Positions 19,953 to 31,989 of a stretch of DNA of 64,000 nucleotides are shown one piece after another (position 1 is the stretch's first letter; every line of letters starts with the position of its first letter). The position numbers and the translations under genes were made by a program. The notes under the pieces are model-generated. The model did no database searches. It was not told the DNA's origin and was given only the letters and a program-made list of their open reading frames with translations. This DNA comes from Neoscytalidium dimidiatum (Eukaryota > Ascomycota > Dothideomycetes > Botryosphaeriales > Botryosphaeriaceae), in the NCBI GenBank assembly GCA_037367355.1, contig CM074695.1, positions 1,674,001 to 1,738,000 on the forward strand, read 5' to 3'.

Positions 19953-22899
19953 TCATTCGGACTTCACTTTCTTCGGCACTGACATTAGGTTAGTTAAGAT
20001 CCTCAATAGATGTAATGGAGTGATCTTCTTACCTTGCTCGTTGTCTTGATCATCATCTTGACCAAGCTCCTCCCAGGCTCGCTTCGCGGAGGATGGCGAC
20101 TGAACCGCAGCTTCATCTTGCTGAGGTGACTGGGGCTGTGAGGGCTCCTCGTCATCGTAATCAATCGTGTCCAAGTCATCTTCCTCCGACGCGTGTGCAT
20201 TCGGCTGAGCTTGATCACCAATATCATCTTGCAAGTTTTCTCCAACGGCCGAATGAGTTCCGTCCAGATCCTTATCCGTCGTCTGCTTGGCCTCGGCGTC
20301 CTCGAATCCGTCGTCATGAGACTCGTCTTGGTAATAGGAGGGCTGATTTCCGTTGGCCACGTCCACGCTTTCTTGGGCGTCCTCTGTTTCAACAACAACA
20401 ACAAAGCCATCGTTCGTCTCACCACCATGCGTCTCTTGACCATCTTCCCTTTGCTCGTATCCATAATCTTCGCCGCCTTCAAAATTTGCGGAGTAATGGT
20501 CACCATCAAGGACCTCTGGATAGTCCTCTGGTAGGTCAAAGGACTCGCCTTGATTATTAAGCTCGCGCTCCAATTCTTGCTCTAACGCTTCGTCTGCGTT
20601 GTCTACTTCCTGCTGGTCTGCAAACTCCGATCCGTGCTCGACCACCGCGGGGGGCTCGGCATTAGAGACTGGCGCGTGTTCTTCAGTGGGTTCGCCAGTA
20701 AACCGACCAGCAATTTCACCATCGTGGTGTTGACCACCGTCAGCTGCGCCAGAAAGGCCTTCAGCACTAGGGTCAATCCTTTCATCCCGTGGCAAACCAG
20801 CTATACTTGTGGAATTACCGCCTACTTCGTCCGTGGGCACGCCACTAACACTGTCGCGTCGAGGCGTGGCATCCCCAAGTACGGCTGGCGTGTTGTCGCC
20901 TTGTAGCGTCGATGAACGATAAGAGGCATCGTCCTTGGCATCATCTGCGTTCTCGCCGTCATCATAGTCAATTTGATCATTGTCATGGGAATCCTCATGG
21001 GCAGCGGCATCGGTTTGAGATTCGCCATCGACGTTGCGCACATTGTATTGCTCGCCGCGGGCATCTCCCTCCTCAGAAGATCCGTACTCTGGGAGCTCCT
21101 CAGGAGGTGGTGACACGTACTCGTGAGCTGCATCCTCCTTTGCCGATGCGGATGCTTCCGCTAGCTGTTGCACAGATGATTGCTCCTCCGACTGCGTGCT
21201 GTAGGCTCCTTCGTACTGACGCTCTGTAGGGTCAGACTCATGCTCATGTTCCCCAATCCGGTGGGAAACATCATGAGGATTTTCTGTTTGGGAGACGCCA
21301 TGCTCTTTCACTTGCTCGTGCATTGTGCCTTGTGTTCCCTCTTGCTCACCCATTTGGCCTGCAGAGCCCTGCTCCTCCGGGGCAAGCTCTGAGCCAACAT
21401 ACGCTTCTTCTTCAGTCATATCTTCAAGGAATGACAGCTGAGACAAGCCTCTGCCATCGGCGATGGCCGCAAGCAAGGATTGCAATCGAGCTGAAAACCT
21501 AGTTTTAGTGTTCAAAGTCATGTAAAGGGGGGCAGGATTGTGATGTCCATCGAGTTGATGCAGTTGGAGGTAAACATCGAGAATCTGGGCGAAGCTAGTA
21601 TTTGTGGCATGTTCAGAATCCTAGTCTAATTAGCAGCTGTCGCTCGGGGCGGGGTATGTAGGGGCTATAACACACCTCACTCACGCACAGCCCAAGCTCC
21701 GCGATGTCTATCTCCAACTCGTCTTCATCTCGCATTGTGTCACCCAGAACCTGCCTGCACGCCTGCAGAAGATTCTTGATGCTCTGATGTGCCAGCGATT
21801 CGTCTTGCAGGAAATAGAAGCTATCGGTTGTTTTACTCTCATCGGGAGGGAAAAGGGAAATCTCGTCCCCTTGGTATACCACTACGACTGGATGCAGAGA
21901 CGGGCCAGAGGGAGGAGACTGGTTATCTTCGCCATGAGAAGGGTCGAATGGCAACTGCGAGAAATCAAAAGGCTCCTCGGGCCGCTCAGCGACCTGTTCA
22001 GAGCCTTCCGGTTGCTCAGACAGTTCTGTAGTGCCGGTGGCGACGTCAGCCTGGTGGCCCTCGTTCGCGATAACTTCATCTTGACCGCTCGCTTCTGGTG
22101 CCTGAGACGGAGAATGAGCTCCATCCGCAGGAACAGAGATGGCTTCAGAGTCGCCAACTGACTGAGTAGAGGTAGGCTCTGGTTGTGGCTCAGCAGTGGC
22201 CTCAACATTTTGCTGTTCCTGGGCCGATTGATCGGCACCACTAACAATGTCATCGGATGCTTGAGCTTCAGAGTTGGCCGGAGGCTTATCCGCTTGGATT
22301 TGGCCTTCTACTGGAGCAGAAACCTGATCTTGAACAGGAGTCTGAGCAACAGCGACGCTTTCGGAACTCTGAGTCGGGACACTTGGCTGTTGACCGATTT
22401 CTTCGATATGCGATATCTGGTTCTGATCCTCGGCAGCCGGGGGGACATTATGCTGTGGAGTGATTTCAGGAGCTGTCTGAGTCTGCGTTTCGACAGCATC
22501 ATCGTAGTCGATATAATCCTCGGCTTGACCGCTATCTTGCACTTCTACGTCCACTTGATCTGCAACATCTTGGTCTTGCGGCGCCTCTTTAACCTCTATG
22601 TCGACATAACCAACGTCACTTGCGTCGGTCAAATGTTCGTCAGGAACGGACATATTGTCTTGCATCATGCCATCCTCATCATCATTACCGTCACCATCGA
22701 GCATGACATCGTCTCGGTTGTCGTGCTCAGAGCGGTCATCGTCCATGTTCTCATCTTCGTGATGGCTTGGATCAACAGTCAGATCAATATCGATGTCAAT
22801 GTCGTCGGCATTGCGTTCGTAGTCTGAGATCTCCATGTCTTCGTCGGGCGCGGTCACATGAAGACCGGGGAGGGGTTGGTTCGGGGCAGCCATGGCCAT
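19953..22899 (-). CDS. large acidic low-complexity protein with IDYDD motifs
   Basis: Not recognised by name. Exons 22899-21676, 21620-20033 and 19978-19953 give 945 residues; the last exon adds only VPKKVKSE, so the acidic chain ends in a short basic tail. Most of the protein is Glu/Asp/Gln-rich and probably disordered. One segment looks folded and conserved: residues around 320-430, from HPVVVVYQGDEISLFPP through QDESLAHQSIKNLLQACRQ and AELGLCVSE, then across intron 1 TSFAQILDVYLQLHQLDGH. An IDYDD motif occurs three times (about 22.5, 20.97 and 20.16 kb), with a related SDYE near the start. No signal peptide or membrane segment. Likely nuclear; could be a chromatin or transcription scaffold, but that is a guess. 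Confidence 0.8.
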
Positions 22900-23465
22900 G
22901 GTCGACCGGCTGCGTGATGCTGCAAGCGAATCGATCGCAGCAGCTGTAGAAGGCTGGTCGGAGTGGGTGTGGCTCAAGAAATGGGTGGTAAGGAAGTGCT
23001 GTGAATTAGTAAGGGAAGCGGAGAGGGCGCAGTGAACATAGGCGCGCGCCGGGCGGATCGCGACTGGCGAAAAGTCTGCGGATGGGGTAATCTGACTCTG
23101 TAAAGCAGGTGGCGACTTCCAACTATGCCTTCGCAAAGTGCAGCAGGTAAGAGTGGTAGCCTGGAGGATAGAGAGTGCGTCAAGGAACTCGATGGGGGGA
23201 CGCGCTGGCAGAAAGAGATGGAGGCGACAGCAATAGCGACAAGGGAAATGAGTGGACGAACGCGGTGCTTTAGCGCGAGCCTGAGTAAGCAACGCATGGG
23301 CGCACTTACTGGAGCTTCCTTGGCGGGTCGGGCTCGGAGGAACACCACAAGAAGCCAGGTGTTGAAGGCATCACTGCGACTGCGCTTCCGCTTTCAATCC
23401 CACCTAACCAGTGCAAATCCCCCCTCTAGCATTGCTCTGCTGTGTGGAATACTGCTTGCGCCATC
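22900..23465. promoter_or_regulatory. divergent promoter region
   Basis: A 566-bp spacer between the leftward acidic-protein gene and the rightward delta-COP gene. No exon or recognised binding site was identified. Confidence 0.5.
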
Positions 23466-25120
23466 ATGGTATGAATTGCAGCATTTCGCGTTTTCTGGCT
23501 CCTCTTGACACTTTTCTCCTAGGTTGTACTCGCAGCATCGATATGCACGCGCGGCGGCAAAGCCGTCCTCTCGCGCCAGTTCCGTGAGATGCAGCGCTCC
23601 CGCATTGAGGCTCTTTTAGCCTCTTTTCCCAAGCTCGCCGATTCCGGGACCCAGCATACCACCGTTGAGCAGGACAACGTCCGCTACGTCTACCAGCCCC
23701 TTGACGAGCTCTACATGGTTTTGATCACGAACCGCCAGTCCAACATCCTCCAGGATATCGATTCGCTCCATCTCTTCGCCCAAGTTGTCTCCAGCATATG
23801 CAAGAGCCTTGACGAGCGCGAAATCCTCCGCAATGCCTTCGAATTGCTCAGCGCCTTCGACGAGCTCGTCACCCTCGGATATAGGGAGAACCTGACACTG
23901 AGCCAGATCAAGACATTCTTGGATATGGAGTCTCATGAAGAGAGGATTCAAGAAATTATTGCTCGCAACAAGGAGCTTGAGGCTAGCGAGGAGCGCAAAC
24001 GGAAGGCTAAGCAGCTAGAGATGCAGCGGAAAGAAATGTCTCGTAGCGGTCGCGCCGGCGGTATTCCTCGCACTCCCTCCTACCCCACCTACACTCCCAG
24101 CGTTCCCACGACCGTCCCCGATACCTATGACAGCTACAATGCAGCCAAGAACGAAACGAAGAAGCCCATGCCGGTCAGAGGCAAGGGCATGCAGCTGGGC
24201 AAGAAGTCGAAGACAACCAACATGTTCGACGCTGTCCGCGCTGACCTTGGCGCAGACGCTGAAGCGTCTGCACCTTTGGTTTCCAACACACCTACACCTG
24301 CTGCCGCTCCCTCCGCGCCAGCGCGAGCATCTCTTTCGGCCGACCGCGATGCCGTGCACATTACTCTCACAGAGGCAATCATCGCGAGACTCAGCAGAGA
24401 GGGCTCCCTCGAGCACTTTGAGGTCAAGGGTGATCTACAGTTGCGCATCAGTGACTCCGCTTTGACGCAGGTCAGGCTAGATCTTGACATGGGCAACACC
24501 CGCGGTGCTCAGCTTTCCTCGCACCCGAAGGTTGACAAACCCTCCTTCCGAAACGACAAGACTATTCAACTGGCGGATTCCTCTAAGGGGTTCCCGGTAA
24601 ACATGGGCGTCGGTGTGCTGAAGTGGAGGTTGGCTGCAAAGCCAGGCGAAATTAGTGACCCGCCCATCAACTTTACTGTGTGGGTCAGCGAGGCAGAGAA
24701 CAACACTTGGAGCGTCACTGTCGAGTACGAGTTGACCGGAGGAGACTCTCTTAAGGACGTCACTGTTATTATCCCCTATAGCACCAACGAGCCTTCCGTC
24801 TCGAGTTTCGACGCGGTGTATGAAGTTTCGGGAGACAGCTTGGAGTGGAACATTGGTACTGTGGACGCGGACAACTCGACGGGAAGCTTTGAGTTCGAGG
24901 CTCAAGCTGACAGCGACGCCGAATTCTTCCCAATGCGGGTACGCTTCACCAAGTCGAAGCCATTCGTGGAAATTGACGTAAGTGACGGATCCTTCCACCG
25001 CTATAGTTTTACTTACTCATGCTTGAACAGGTCGCATCCGTCACGTTGCTCAACGAGAACCAGGACATCTCTTTCTCCAAGGACATCAAGTCCGTCGCGG
25101 AAAACTACGAAGTCGTTTAA
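23466..25120 (+). CDS. RET2: coatomer subunit delta (delta-COP)
   Basis: Subunit of the COPI coat for Golgi-to-ER retrograde transport. Exons 23466-23468, 23523-24977 and 25031-25120 give 515 residues, the usual size. The first exon is only the ATG; joining restores MVVLAASICTRGGK, then LSRQFREMQRSRIEALLASF, the hallmark N-terminus (human starts MVLLAAAVCTKAGKA). An N-terminal longin-type domain (1-140) and coiled linker (EERKRKAKQLEMQRKEM) precede a C-terminal mu-homology domain from about 265 to the end (INFTVWVSEAENNTWSVTVEYEL, VASVTLLNENQDISFSKDI). Faces away from the acidic-protein gene and is in tandem with APC4. Confidence 0.96.
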
Positions 25121-25527
25121 TGACTGATATGTGCATGCTGGCGTTTACGAAGTAGGTTGGGAGAAAAGACGGGATTTTGCTAGGCTCGCACAAGCTATGT
25201 GGGGCCATGAGCTTGCTTTGTGTTCTGATAGACGATTTGGTGTCGTTGATCGACGGCGACAAAAATCAAGAGTGGAGCGGCTGAAAAGTTGAACTCCGTA
25301 ATCCAGTACCCTTTAATTTTGAAATCTGTGTGACTTGAGTGGCGTGACGTAGTATCCATCTATTTTAATTTTCCTGTGCGTTGGAAATGTATATGTCGAA
25401 GCACGCGGGCTGAGTGCATGTGCCGACGCGTTCCAAGCGACGCGCCTTCTCGACTCTTTTCCACCACTTGTGTTTGCGCACGACGACCAAACAACCACCA
25501 ACGTCGCCTTACGGCCTACAGCTCACA
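25121..25527. promoter_or_regulatory. spacer between delta-COP and APC4
   Basis: Contains the 3' end of the delta-COP transcript and the promoter of the next gene in the same direction. It has an AT-rich zone at 25310-25375. Nothing else seen. Confidence 0.5.
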
Positions 25528-28366
25528 ATGGAGCCTGCAGAGGCGCCATCGCTGATGCTGCAGGCCGAGAAGGCTCTACCGCAGCCGATTCACCCTCATC
25601 TCATTTCTTACTGCCCAACAATGGACCTCGTCGCCGTCGTCACCCGTGAAGAGACTCTTGATGTCTACCGATTCAATGGGCAGCGAGCCTTTGGCCTGAA
25701 GCGCAAGAATTTCGAGAGTAAATTAGACGCCATCTGCTGGAAATTCAACGGTATATTTCTCCTGCATCCCAGATCTGCAACACATTGCTCCACACGTGAT
25801 CCGCTCTCGGACATCGCGTATGTTAACCTGTCTTCGAGCAGGCCAGCACATTGCTGTCGCATGGGACGATGGCTCGGTCGATATCGTATCATCCGAGACA
25901 GGGAAAACCATCAAGCAGGTCCGTCGGGAAGCAAAGGGTCTCGCTGCTGACGATAATTATACGCCGCGTATCTCGTCGCTTGCTTGGGGTGTCAACTTCA
26001 TCGACGTCGCCGCAGTGAAGGACCGCACTGGCCTGAGGCCTGCACACTCCCGTCCCACTTCACCTCGTGATGAGAATCCATTCGAAACCACGGATGAATG
26101 GGATCAAAAACGGCCAGAGATCACGCTGGACGATTTTCTGGAGAGGCAGCCGGATTTGTCCAAATTAGGCATTTCGCCAGACCTTCCTGATCAAATAGCG
26201 TTGATCGACGTACAAGACGCTCTTCCAAAGCTTTCAGTCATACCAGCACCCCCAGCGAACCCGTTTCAAATAATGGCGAAAGCCAAATCTACCGACGCCT
26301 TCAGCACCCAACAGTCTATTGACGCTATATTCCACTCTCAGCACCTGCGGGATAGCAACGCTGTCGATGTCCTGCTTATGGGTTGTGATAATGGTGCTGT
26401 AAGCCCGACTATATATGATACTTTGGAGATTGGCGGCATGCAAGCGCCCTCTGACTGGTCGTTGTCCAACACGATCCCTCTCCTGCACGCCTCACACCCA
26501 TACTCATGCAGCCATCTCTCTCTAATGGAGACCCAAGACAGCTCGCGCGAAAGACGCTGTGTTGTTCTTGTGCCACTCACACTTCGGTTCATTCCATCGA
26601 ATGGCATCTACCTTCACCTTATTGCGTCCAAGACCGCCCAACTGCAGAACCTACTGCAGTATCTTCAATCTTCTCTGAGAACAATCATTGCATACTTTCA
26701 CAACGCGCGGGATCTTCCTTCAAGGTTCATGCGGAACATCAGCGAGACGTTGTCAGAGAAAGGAGAAGGTGATCTAATCTCAAACTTGTATCACCTGGCA
26801 GTGTCCGGGGACTGTCCACCCACTATCAAGGAATGGCTAGTTGATGAGCTGGCGGAAAATGTAAGCATCTATGGCCCGTGCTTCGAGAACTAAGTTAAAG
26901 CATACTCTAGGGTCACAAAAGATGGGACCAAGCTGCAAGTCAAGGATACACGAAAGTCCTGGAAATAACGCATGAAAACGTTATACCAGCGCTCGACCGC
27001 ACCAGTATCGTCGTGAGCATGCTCCGCGGTCTTGCTCGCTATTCTGGGTCCAGCACCATCATAAACGTACCCCCGGAAGAACTGAGCAACATACTGGATA
27101 CCCTTCGTTGTCTTCGTCTGCTGGCACATAATGTACTCATCTACGCTGGGGAAGAGCGTCGCCAGTTCACGGCGTTTTCCAAATGGCTCCGCCATGAAAT
27201 CGACACTCAGGCTTCGGATCCCTCGTCCCAGACTGCAGAAGAGTCTGCCGAAAGAGATCCCGGTATCGATCACAGCCTGCTACTAGCTTATATTCCTGGC
27301 GCGTTAACAAGGAGCAAGCTTGCGCCCTTCTTAAGGCGTCAGCAAGACATCACCAATCCCAGACCCGAACTGTTGGCATATGATCGTGTCAAACATAGCA
27401 TGAACGTTCATCGGGAAGATGCACCAGTTATGGAAGGAAGTCTCTGCCTCTGGACGCTGCAAGAGATTCTGCAGGGACAGTGCCGGGAGCTTTTTGCCCA
27501 GATAACGGCATGGCAGGCAGCGAACAGCAGTATGAACTGTGGATTAATTCTAGAAGAAGGCAAGCTGTCGGAGGCGAGGGATATGCGCATGGTCTTCGAG
27601 GTACACGGTTTATTACTCGTGCGACTTATAGCGATGCTAATAAATCAAACAGCAGGAGGATAATTCTTCCGACATTTCCACCTACTCGGCATTCGTTCCC
27701 CAAGATGCCAAAAGCGAAGGTGTGAAATTCCCTGTTACTTTCGTGAATGACTTGCAACTGACAGTGCGCAGTTCGTCTTCACCGAATTGTACATTCAGAT
27801 ATGTTCGATAGCATAGAGAACGCTGTCCGTTTGATGCAAGCCACAATAATCCGATTCAATGGCTGTGAGGTACAGGACCTCAAGTTTATTGACGATACTG
27901 CCTTTATGGTTCTTCTTCGTAAAGACGGTTAGCTCACCACTACCTATCTCCAGAACCGAATAACGTTCTAACTAACACATCAACAGACGCGTCCTATCTT
28001 ATTTCCCTGCCGTACTCTACTTTCTCTCCGGAGCAAGCCCCCAGCGCTCTTCACCACAGTTTTGATCCCACAACCGCCCCTCCTCCCATATTATATGCCC
28101 TGCCTCAAGGTACGCCGCCTCCCGAGGAAGTGCGAGAGATTTGGAACCTGGATACGATGGAAGCGTGGGCGCCGTACATTAAGCACGTCTTCTCTTCGAG
28201 CGAACGCTTCACACCCATCAAGATTGACGTCAATGGTCGCAAGGATCGGCGCGTCGTGTGTGTGCTGGGAAATGACCTGAAGCACTACAAGATCTATGAT
28301 CTTGACTACGAGAGCGGGAAAGAGGGAGAGGCGGACACGACAGTTGATACGGTTATGAGTGGTTAA
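25528..28366 (+). CDS. APC4: anaphase-promoting complex subunit 4
   Basis: Scaffold subunit of the APC/C ubiquitin ligase that drives mitotic exit. Six exons: 25528-25750, 25842-26860, 26911-27600, 27653-27719, 27772-27927 and 27987-28366, giving 844 residues. The N-terminal WD40-like part shows LISYCPTMDLVAVVT and, across intron 1, LDAICWKFNGQHIAVAWDDGSVDI, both typical of Apc4. The central helical Apc4 domain includes WLVDELAENGHKRWDQAA (joined across intron 2) and WLRHEID. The C-terminus ends in a beta-rich block (RRVVCVLGNDLKHYKIYDLD). A second APC/C subunit gene, APC10, lies about 23 kb to the right. Confidence 0.92.
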
Positions 28367-28811
28367 TCAGGCAATCGGTGAACCAGAACGGTAAAGCTAT
28401 TGAAGGCAGAAAAGGTGTCGAGGGCAGAAGGCTAAATGTCTTTAGGCCACTGAAGGCTTTCTATGAACTAAGAGGGTTCGCTATTCCTGCCCCGGGTTCT
28501 CGCGAATCCTTTCGTTCCATAAGGTAAAACGGAGATGGACACCTATCGAAGACACTCCAGTTGTATTTATCAGGCCAGAGCTCGAGTGGTAATGGCTAAG
28601 CGGCGAGACGAATATTACTGGACTTTTCTTTTACGGTAGAAACCCGTCAAAAAAGGTGTATTGGCATCATTCCTAGCCACACCGTCGGGATGACATGTGG
28701 TTCATTACGTATGCTACGTAAAGACTCTACCATTTCCTCGATCACCATTTGCCTCTGGTCGTAATAATAGTCGCATAGTAGTAAATCCTACGGGTATCAT
28801 ATTCACACCAA
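28367..28811. other. convergent 3' spacer
   Basis: Between the stops of the rightward APC4 and leftward SWC5 genes. No coding exon, repeat or RNA gene was seen. Confidence 0.5.
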
Positions 28812-30032
28812 TCACGTCTCCAGAGCCCGTTTCGCAGCTCTCCTCTCCTCTTCCCTCCGCTGCTCCACACGATCCAAGAAGTCCATCCGCCCCAAATATC
28901 CCTCTTTCGCGCGGCCATATTCGTCCAGTTCATCCGCTATGCCCTCTTTGTCGACGTAGCCCGCCCAGTCCAGTCTACTCTTATCCACCGTATTGAGCTT
29001 GTCAGCTTTCTCTTTCCGCTTCCTCTGCATATTGGCGGCCTGGGCATCGGCAGCAGCCACTGCAGCGGAAGTAGCTGCAGGAAGAGGCGTTGCGGAGGGA
29101 TCCAGCAGCGCGCGGCGACGCGCCCAGGTGAGCTGCTTCTCTGGAGGCAGTCCCTTAACCTCCGCCATCGGGTTGGGATCGAAACGGGAAGGGCGGCGCA
29201 ATGGGCGGCGTATCGAGGGCTTATCCGACCCTCCTTTCTGCTCCTGTTGCTGCTCCCCATCCACTTTCTCCTTCTCCTCCTCCGCAGCTGGCTCCGCCGC
29301 CTCCGCCGCCTTCTTCCCCGCAGCCGCCTGCTTCTCTAACTTCTCCCGCTGCTGCGCGAGATATAACCGCGCCTCCGCCGAGTCCTTCGGCACCTGCCTC
29401 TCCTCCGTGATGCGATCCCCCGCGAAATCATACGTGCGCTTGATCGTCACCATCTCCAGCTCCGGCGCCTCCTCCGCCTCCGGCGCCCTCCCCCTCCCCG
29501 CATCCCCCCCAGCATCATCCCCATCCCGCACGCCCTCCGCCTTCTCATCCATGGCCACCTTTCCCACCGGCGCCGCGCTCAGCGCCGCCCAGATGCGATC
29601 CACATCCGCCGTCGCGCCGTCCACGCGCGCCAGCGGCCGGCGCTCCTTCCGCTCCGCCCGCCGCTGCGCGCGCGTCTTGACCAGCCCGCCTTCGCCGCCT
29701 CGTTCGTCATCATCGCTCAGGAACGCGATCCCGTCTTCTTCTTCTTCTTCGTCGTCGTCGTCGCCCGACGCTCTCTGCTTCTTGTTGCCGCGCCGGCTCG
29801 CTGCTGCTGCTGCCGCCGCGGCAATGGTGACTTCGTCGCCGGAATCGAGATCATCCTCGGGATCGGCGCGCTTGCGCTTGCTCTTGTTCTTATGGGATCT
29901 GGCGGCGCTGGCGGCGTCTTCGGAGGAGCTGGAGAGCGCGTCGTCGTCGTCGGCGGCCGCGGCGGTGGGGTCAAATTCTTCGTCCGAGGCGGAGTTGTAG
30001 TCGGAGTCTTGGAGGAGGGGTTCGGCCGCCAT
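28812..30032 (-). CDS. SWC5: SWR1-complex subunit Swc5 (BCNT-C domain)
   Basis: Subunit of the SWR1 remodeller that exchanges H2A for H2A.Z; vertebrate relative CFDP1/Bucentaur. Intronless, 406 residues. The first 120 residues are acidic and Ala-rich with a poly-Asp/Glu run, suited to histone binding (EFDP motif near residue 19, as in the DEF/Y motif of Swc5). After a charged linker comes KRTYDFAGDRITEERQVP. The C-terminal 80 residues are a full BCNT-C domain with NTVDKSRLDWAGYVDKEGI, DELDEYGRAKEGYLGRMDFL and DRVEQRREEER. Trinucleotide runs near 29735-29765 encode the acidic tract. Confidence 0.93.
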   Translation of the reverse strand: MAAEPLLQDSDYNSASDEEFDPTAAAADDDDALSSSSEDAASAARSHKNKSKRKRADPEDDLDSGDEVTIAAAAAAAASRRGNKKQRASGDDDDEEEEEDGIAFLSDDDERGGEGGLVKTRAQRRAERKERRPLARVDGATADVDRIWAALSAAPVGKVAMDEKAEGVRDGDDAGGDAGRGRAPEAEEAPELEMVTIKRTYDFAGDRITEERQVPKDSAEARLYLAQQREKLEKQAAAGKKAAEAAEPAAEEEKEKVDGEQQQEQKGGSDKPSIRRPLRRPSRFDPNPMAEVKGLPPEKQLTWARRRALLDPSATPLPAATSAAVAAADAQAANMQRKRKEKADKLNTVDKSRLDWAGYVDKEGIADELDEYGRAKEGYLGRMDFLDRVEQRREEERRAAKRALET

Positions 30033-30386
30033 TGTGGTGGAATTTTGACGACGCGTGCGGAGTAACGCACGTCTGTTTGGAGCTTGAAATGTGGTGCTCG
30101 AGAAATTGAAGAGTGAACGAATGGGTGATGCGCCGATGGGCGGGCGGGTCCGTGCAAACGTGCAGAATCTACGGTGGGCGAGAAATTCGGTCTATGCAAT
30201 GAATGATCGACGCAGTGATCGGCGCCGGGTCTGGCGTCATGTCTTTGCCAACACCCAAAAGTATGCTGTCGAGAACGCACTTGTCGCTGTGTATACCAAA
30301 ACGTAGCAAATGTCCATCATTTCAATTTCTTTTTATTACATTCCTACGTAGTCACAACAGGCTCACGCATATTTTAGCCAAATTGT
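30033..30386. other. spacer
   Basis: Upstream of the leftward SWC5 gene and downstream of the leftward small-repeat gene. No exon was identified. Confidence 0.45.
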
Positions 30387-30934
30387 TTATTTCCGAATGC
30401 TGTTCGACTCGCCCTTGCCTAAGTGTTCCTGCACCGTTCCACCAATCGAACCTTTATCCGTGAATTGTTTTCCGATTGCGCCTTGAGCATCAAACGGTCC
30501 TCCGAGCTTTTGCGCGGTGCCGCCGATGGCACCCTCAGCTGCAACAATGGATAGAATATCAGTATCCCTTCATTGTCATGCGGTCAATGCAATATATGGG
30601 CATACTTGTGAACTGCTTTCCGATTGCACCGTCGGAACTGAAGGTCGAAGTGCCCATGCCTGATGTTTTCACACCTGCTGGCTCCTATAAGACATCCCAG
30701 TGAGCTAGTGTTTCCAAAAACAAATGGACGTGCAAGAGGATATTACGTTTCTGGGCTTCGCATCCTCGTGGATGCCTTCTGTAAAATCAACGTTTTTCGC
30801 GGCGCTGATAAGCGGCGGATGAGCATCCATTATTAAACTGCATGGAAAAACTATACATACGAAGACGCAGCAGACTCCATAGTCCTGGCAGTCTGGTCAC
30901 CGTCGAATTGAAACTTGCCGTAGTGGGAAGACAT
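30387..30934 (-). CDS. small protein with four GAIG-type repeats
   Basis: Four short exons (30934-30861, 30804-30747, 30684-30606, 30538-30387) join in frame to 120 residues; all introns are GT-AG and 56-68 nt. The start is MSSHYGKFQFDGDQTAR, then AAKNVDFTEGIHEDAKPRN and EPAGVKTSGMGTSTFS. The C-terminal half is a tandem pattern: SDGAIGKQFT, TEGAIGGTAQKLGGPF, AQGAIGKQFT, DKGSIGGTVQEHLGKG. No signal peptide or membrane segment. The gene is easy to miss because no exon exceeds about 50 codons. Glycine-rich, hydrophilic repeats recall small fungal stress or conidial proteins, but no family can be named with certainty. Confidence 0.78.
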
Positions 30935-31989
30935 TGTAATTGGAGGTCCAAAACGAAATTTGGGAAGTGGCACAGGACTGAATTGATTGAATTACAAACC
31001 CTCTAAATTGCAATTGGTAATGGTTCGCTGCTCTTTATGTAGGTGTGCATACATCGGCCGTGCGTCATTGACTGCGGGACGCTTCGCGTCTTTGACGGTC
31101 GAGACTACTAGTGTGATATCATCATGGTGTATTCCTTGAAGGATAGCTGGTATATGATCTAAGCCGCTTGTAGTATCGAAGGTTATCCGAAACGGGCTAA
31201 GGCACCTAATCTGCTTTGAAAGCTTGACTCCCGTTCTCACATACCCTGTGTTGAATTGATGAATAGACTCGATTGCGGGAATGTCCACTGCTACGATCCG
31301 TTATTTATTAGAGCTAAAGTAGTCATCAAGTTTTGAAAGTATCTTCCACATCCTAGTGGTTGATTTGGGTTTATCTTTGGGAGTGGCTTCATGTGGTGAA
31401 GCGCAGAGTAATTTCTTTTGTCACCCATCACAGTTGTGGATCGCGATGGACTGGACGATGTGCTTACAGCACAGGCTTTGAATGTCTTTAGATGCCAGTT
31501 GATGGGGCAAGGACACGGGGTCTTCCAGGCCGTATTTTAGAAGGCTTATAGATGCTAGTACTTATTTCTTCCAAATCAGATGAAGTAGTTATAGTAATTA
31601 CGTGAGTGAAGTTAAGCATGTGATAGAGACTATGAGAGTCAATCGGGTGGAATGACCTGGACTTACAGCTTATTCAATTCTCTTTTTTTCCGACAAACAA
31701 ACGCATGCCATGCACATCAATTCCTGAACAAAGCCACATTCAACACATGAGGGTGACGTAGACGTCCACGCGTTACCTTTTACACTATCATTAATTTGTC
31801 CAGAAGTTTTGAAGGCGTTTCTTCCAGTTAGTCCTTACCTCTATCCTCTGGTTCGCCAATACCACGTCGGAAGTTAACAGGTCGCTACATACCAGGAGCG
31901 ACTAGTATAATAGGACCTCACACTCTGTAAGGATTCATCGCCAATCTTTACCAGACGTTCCGTCATTTTCACAAATTCCCCAGCTAGTC
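30935..31989. other. gene-free or decayed region
   Basis: AT-richer than its surroundings. On the minus strand, protein-like blocks at about 31540-31430, 31368-31304 and 31300-30992 share a frame after one possible splice but are broken by a TAA at 31301-31303, so an inactivated gene is possible. No mobile-element ends or target duplications were recognised. Confidence 0.35.
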
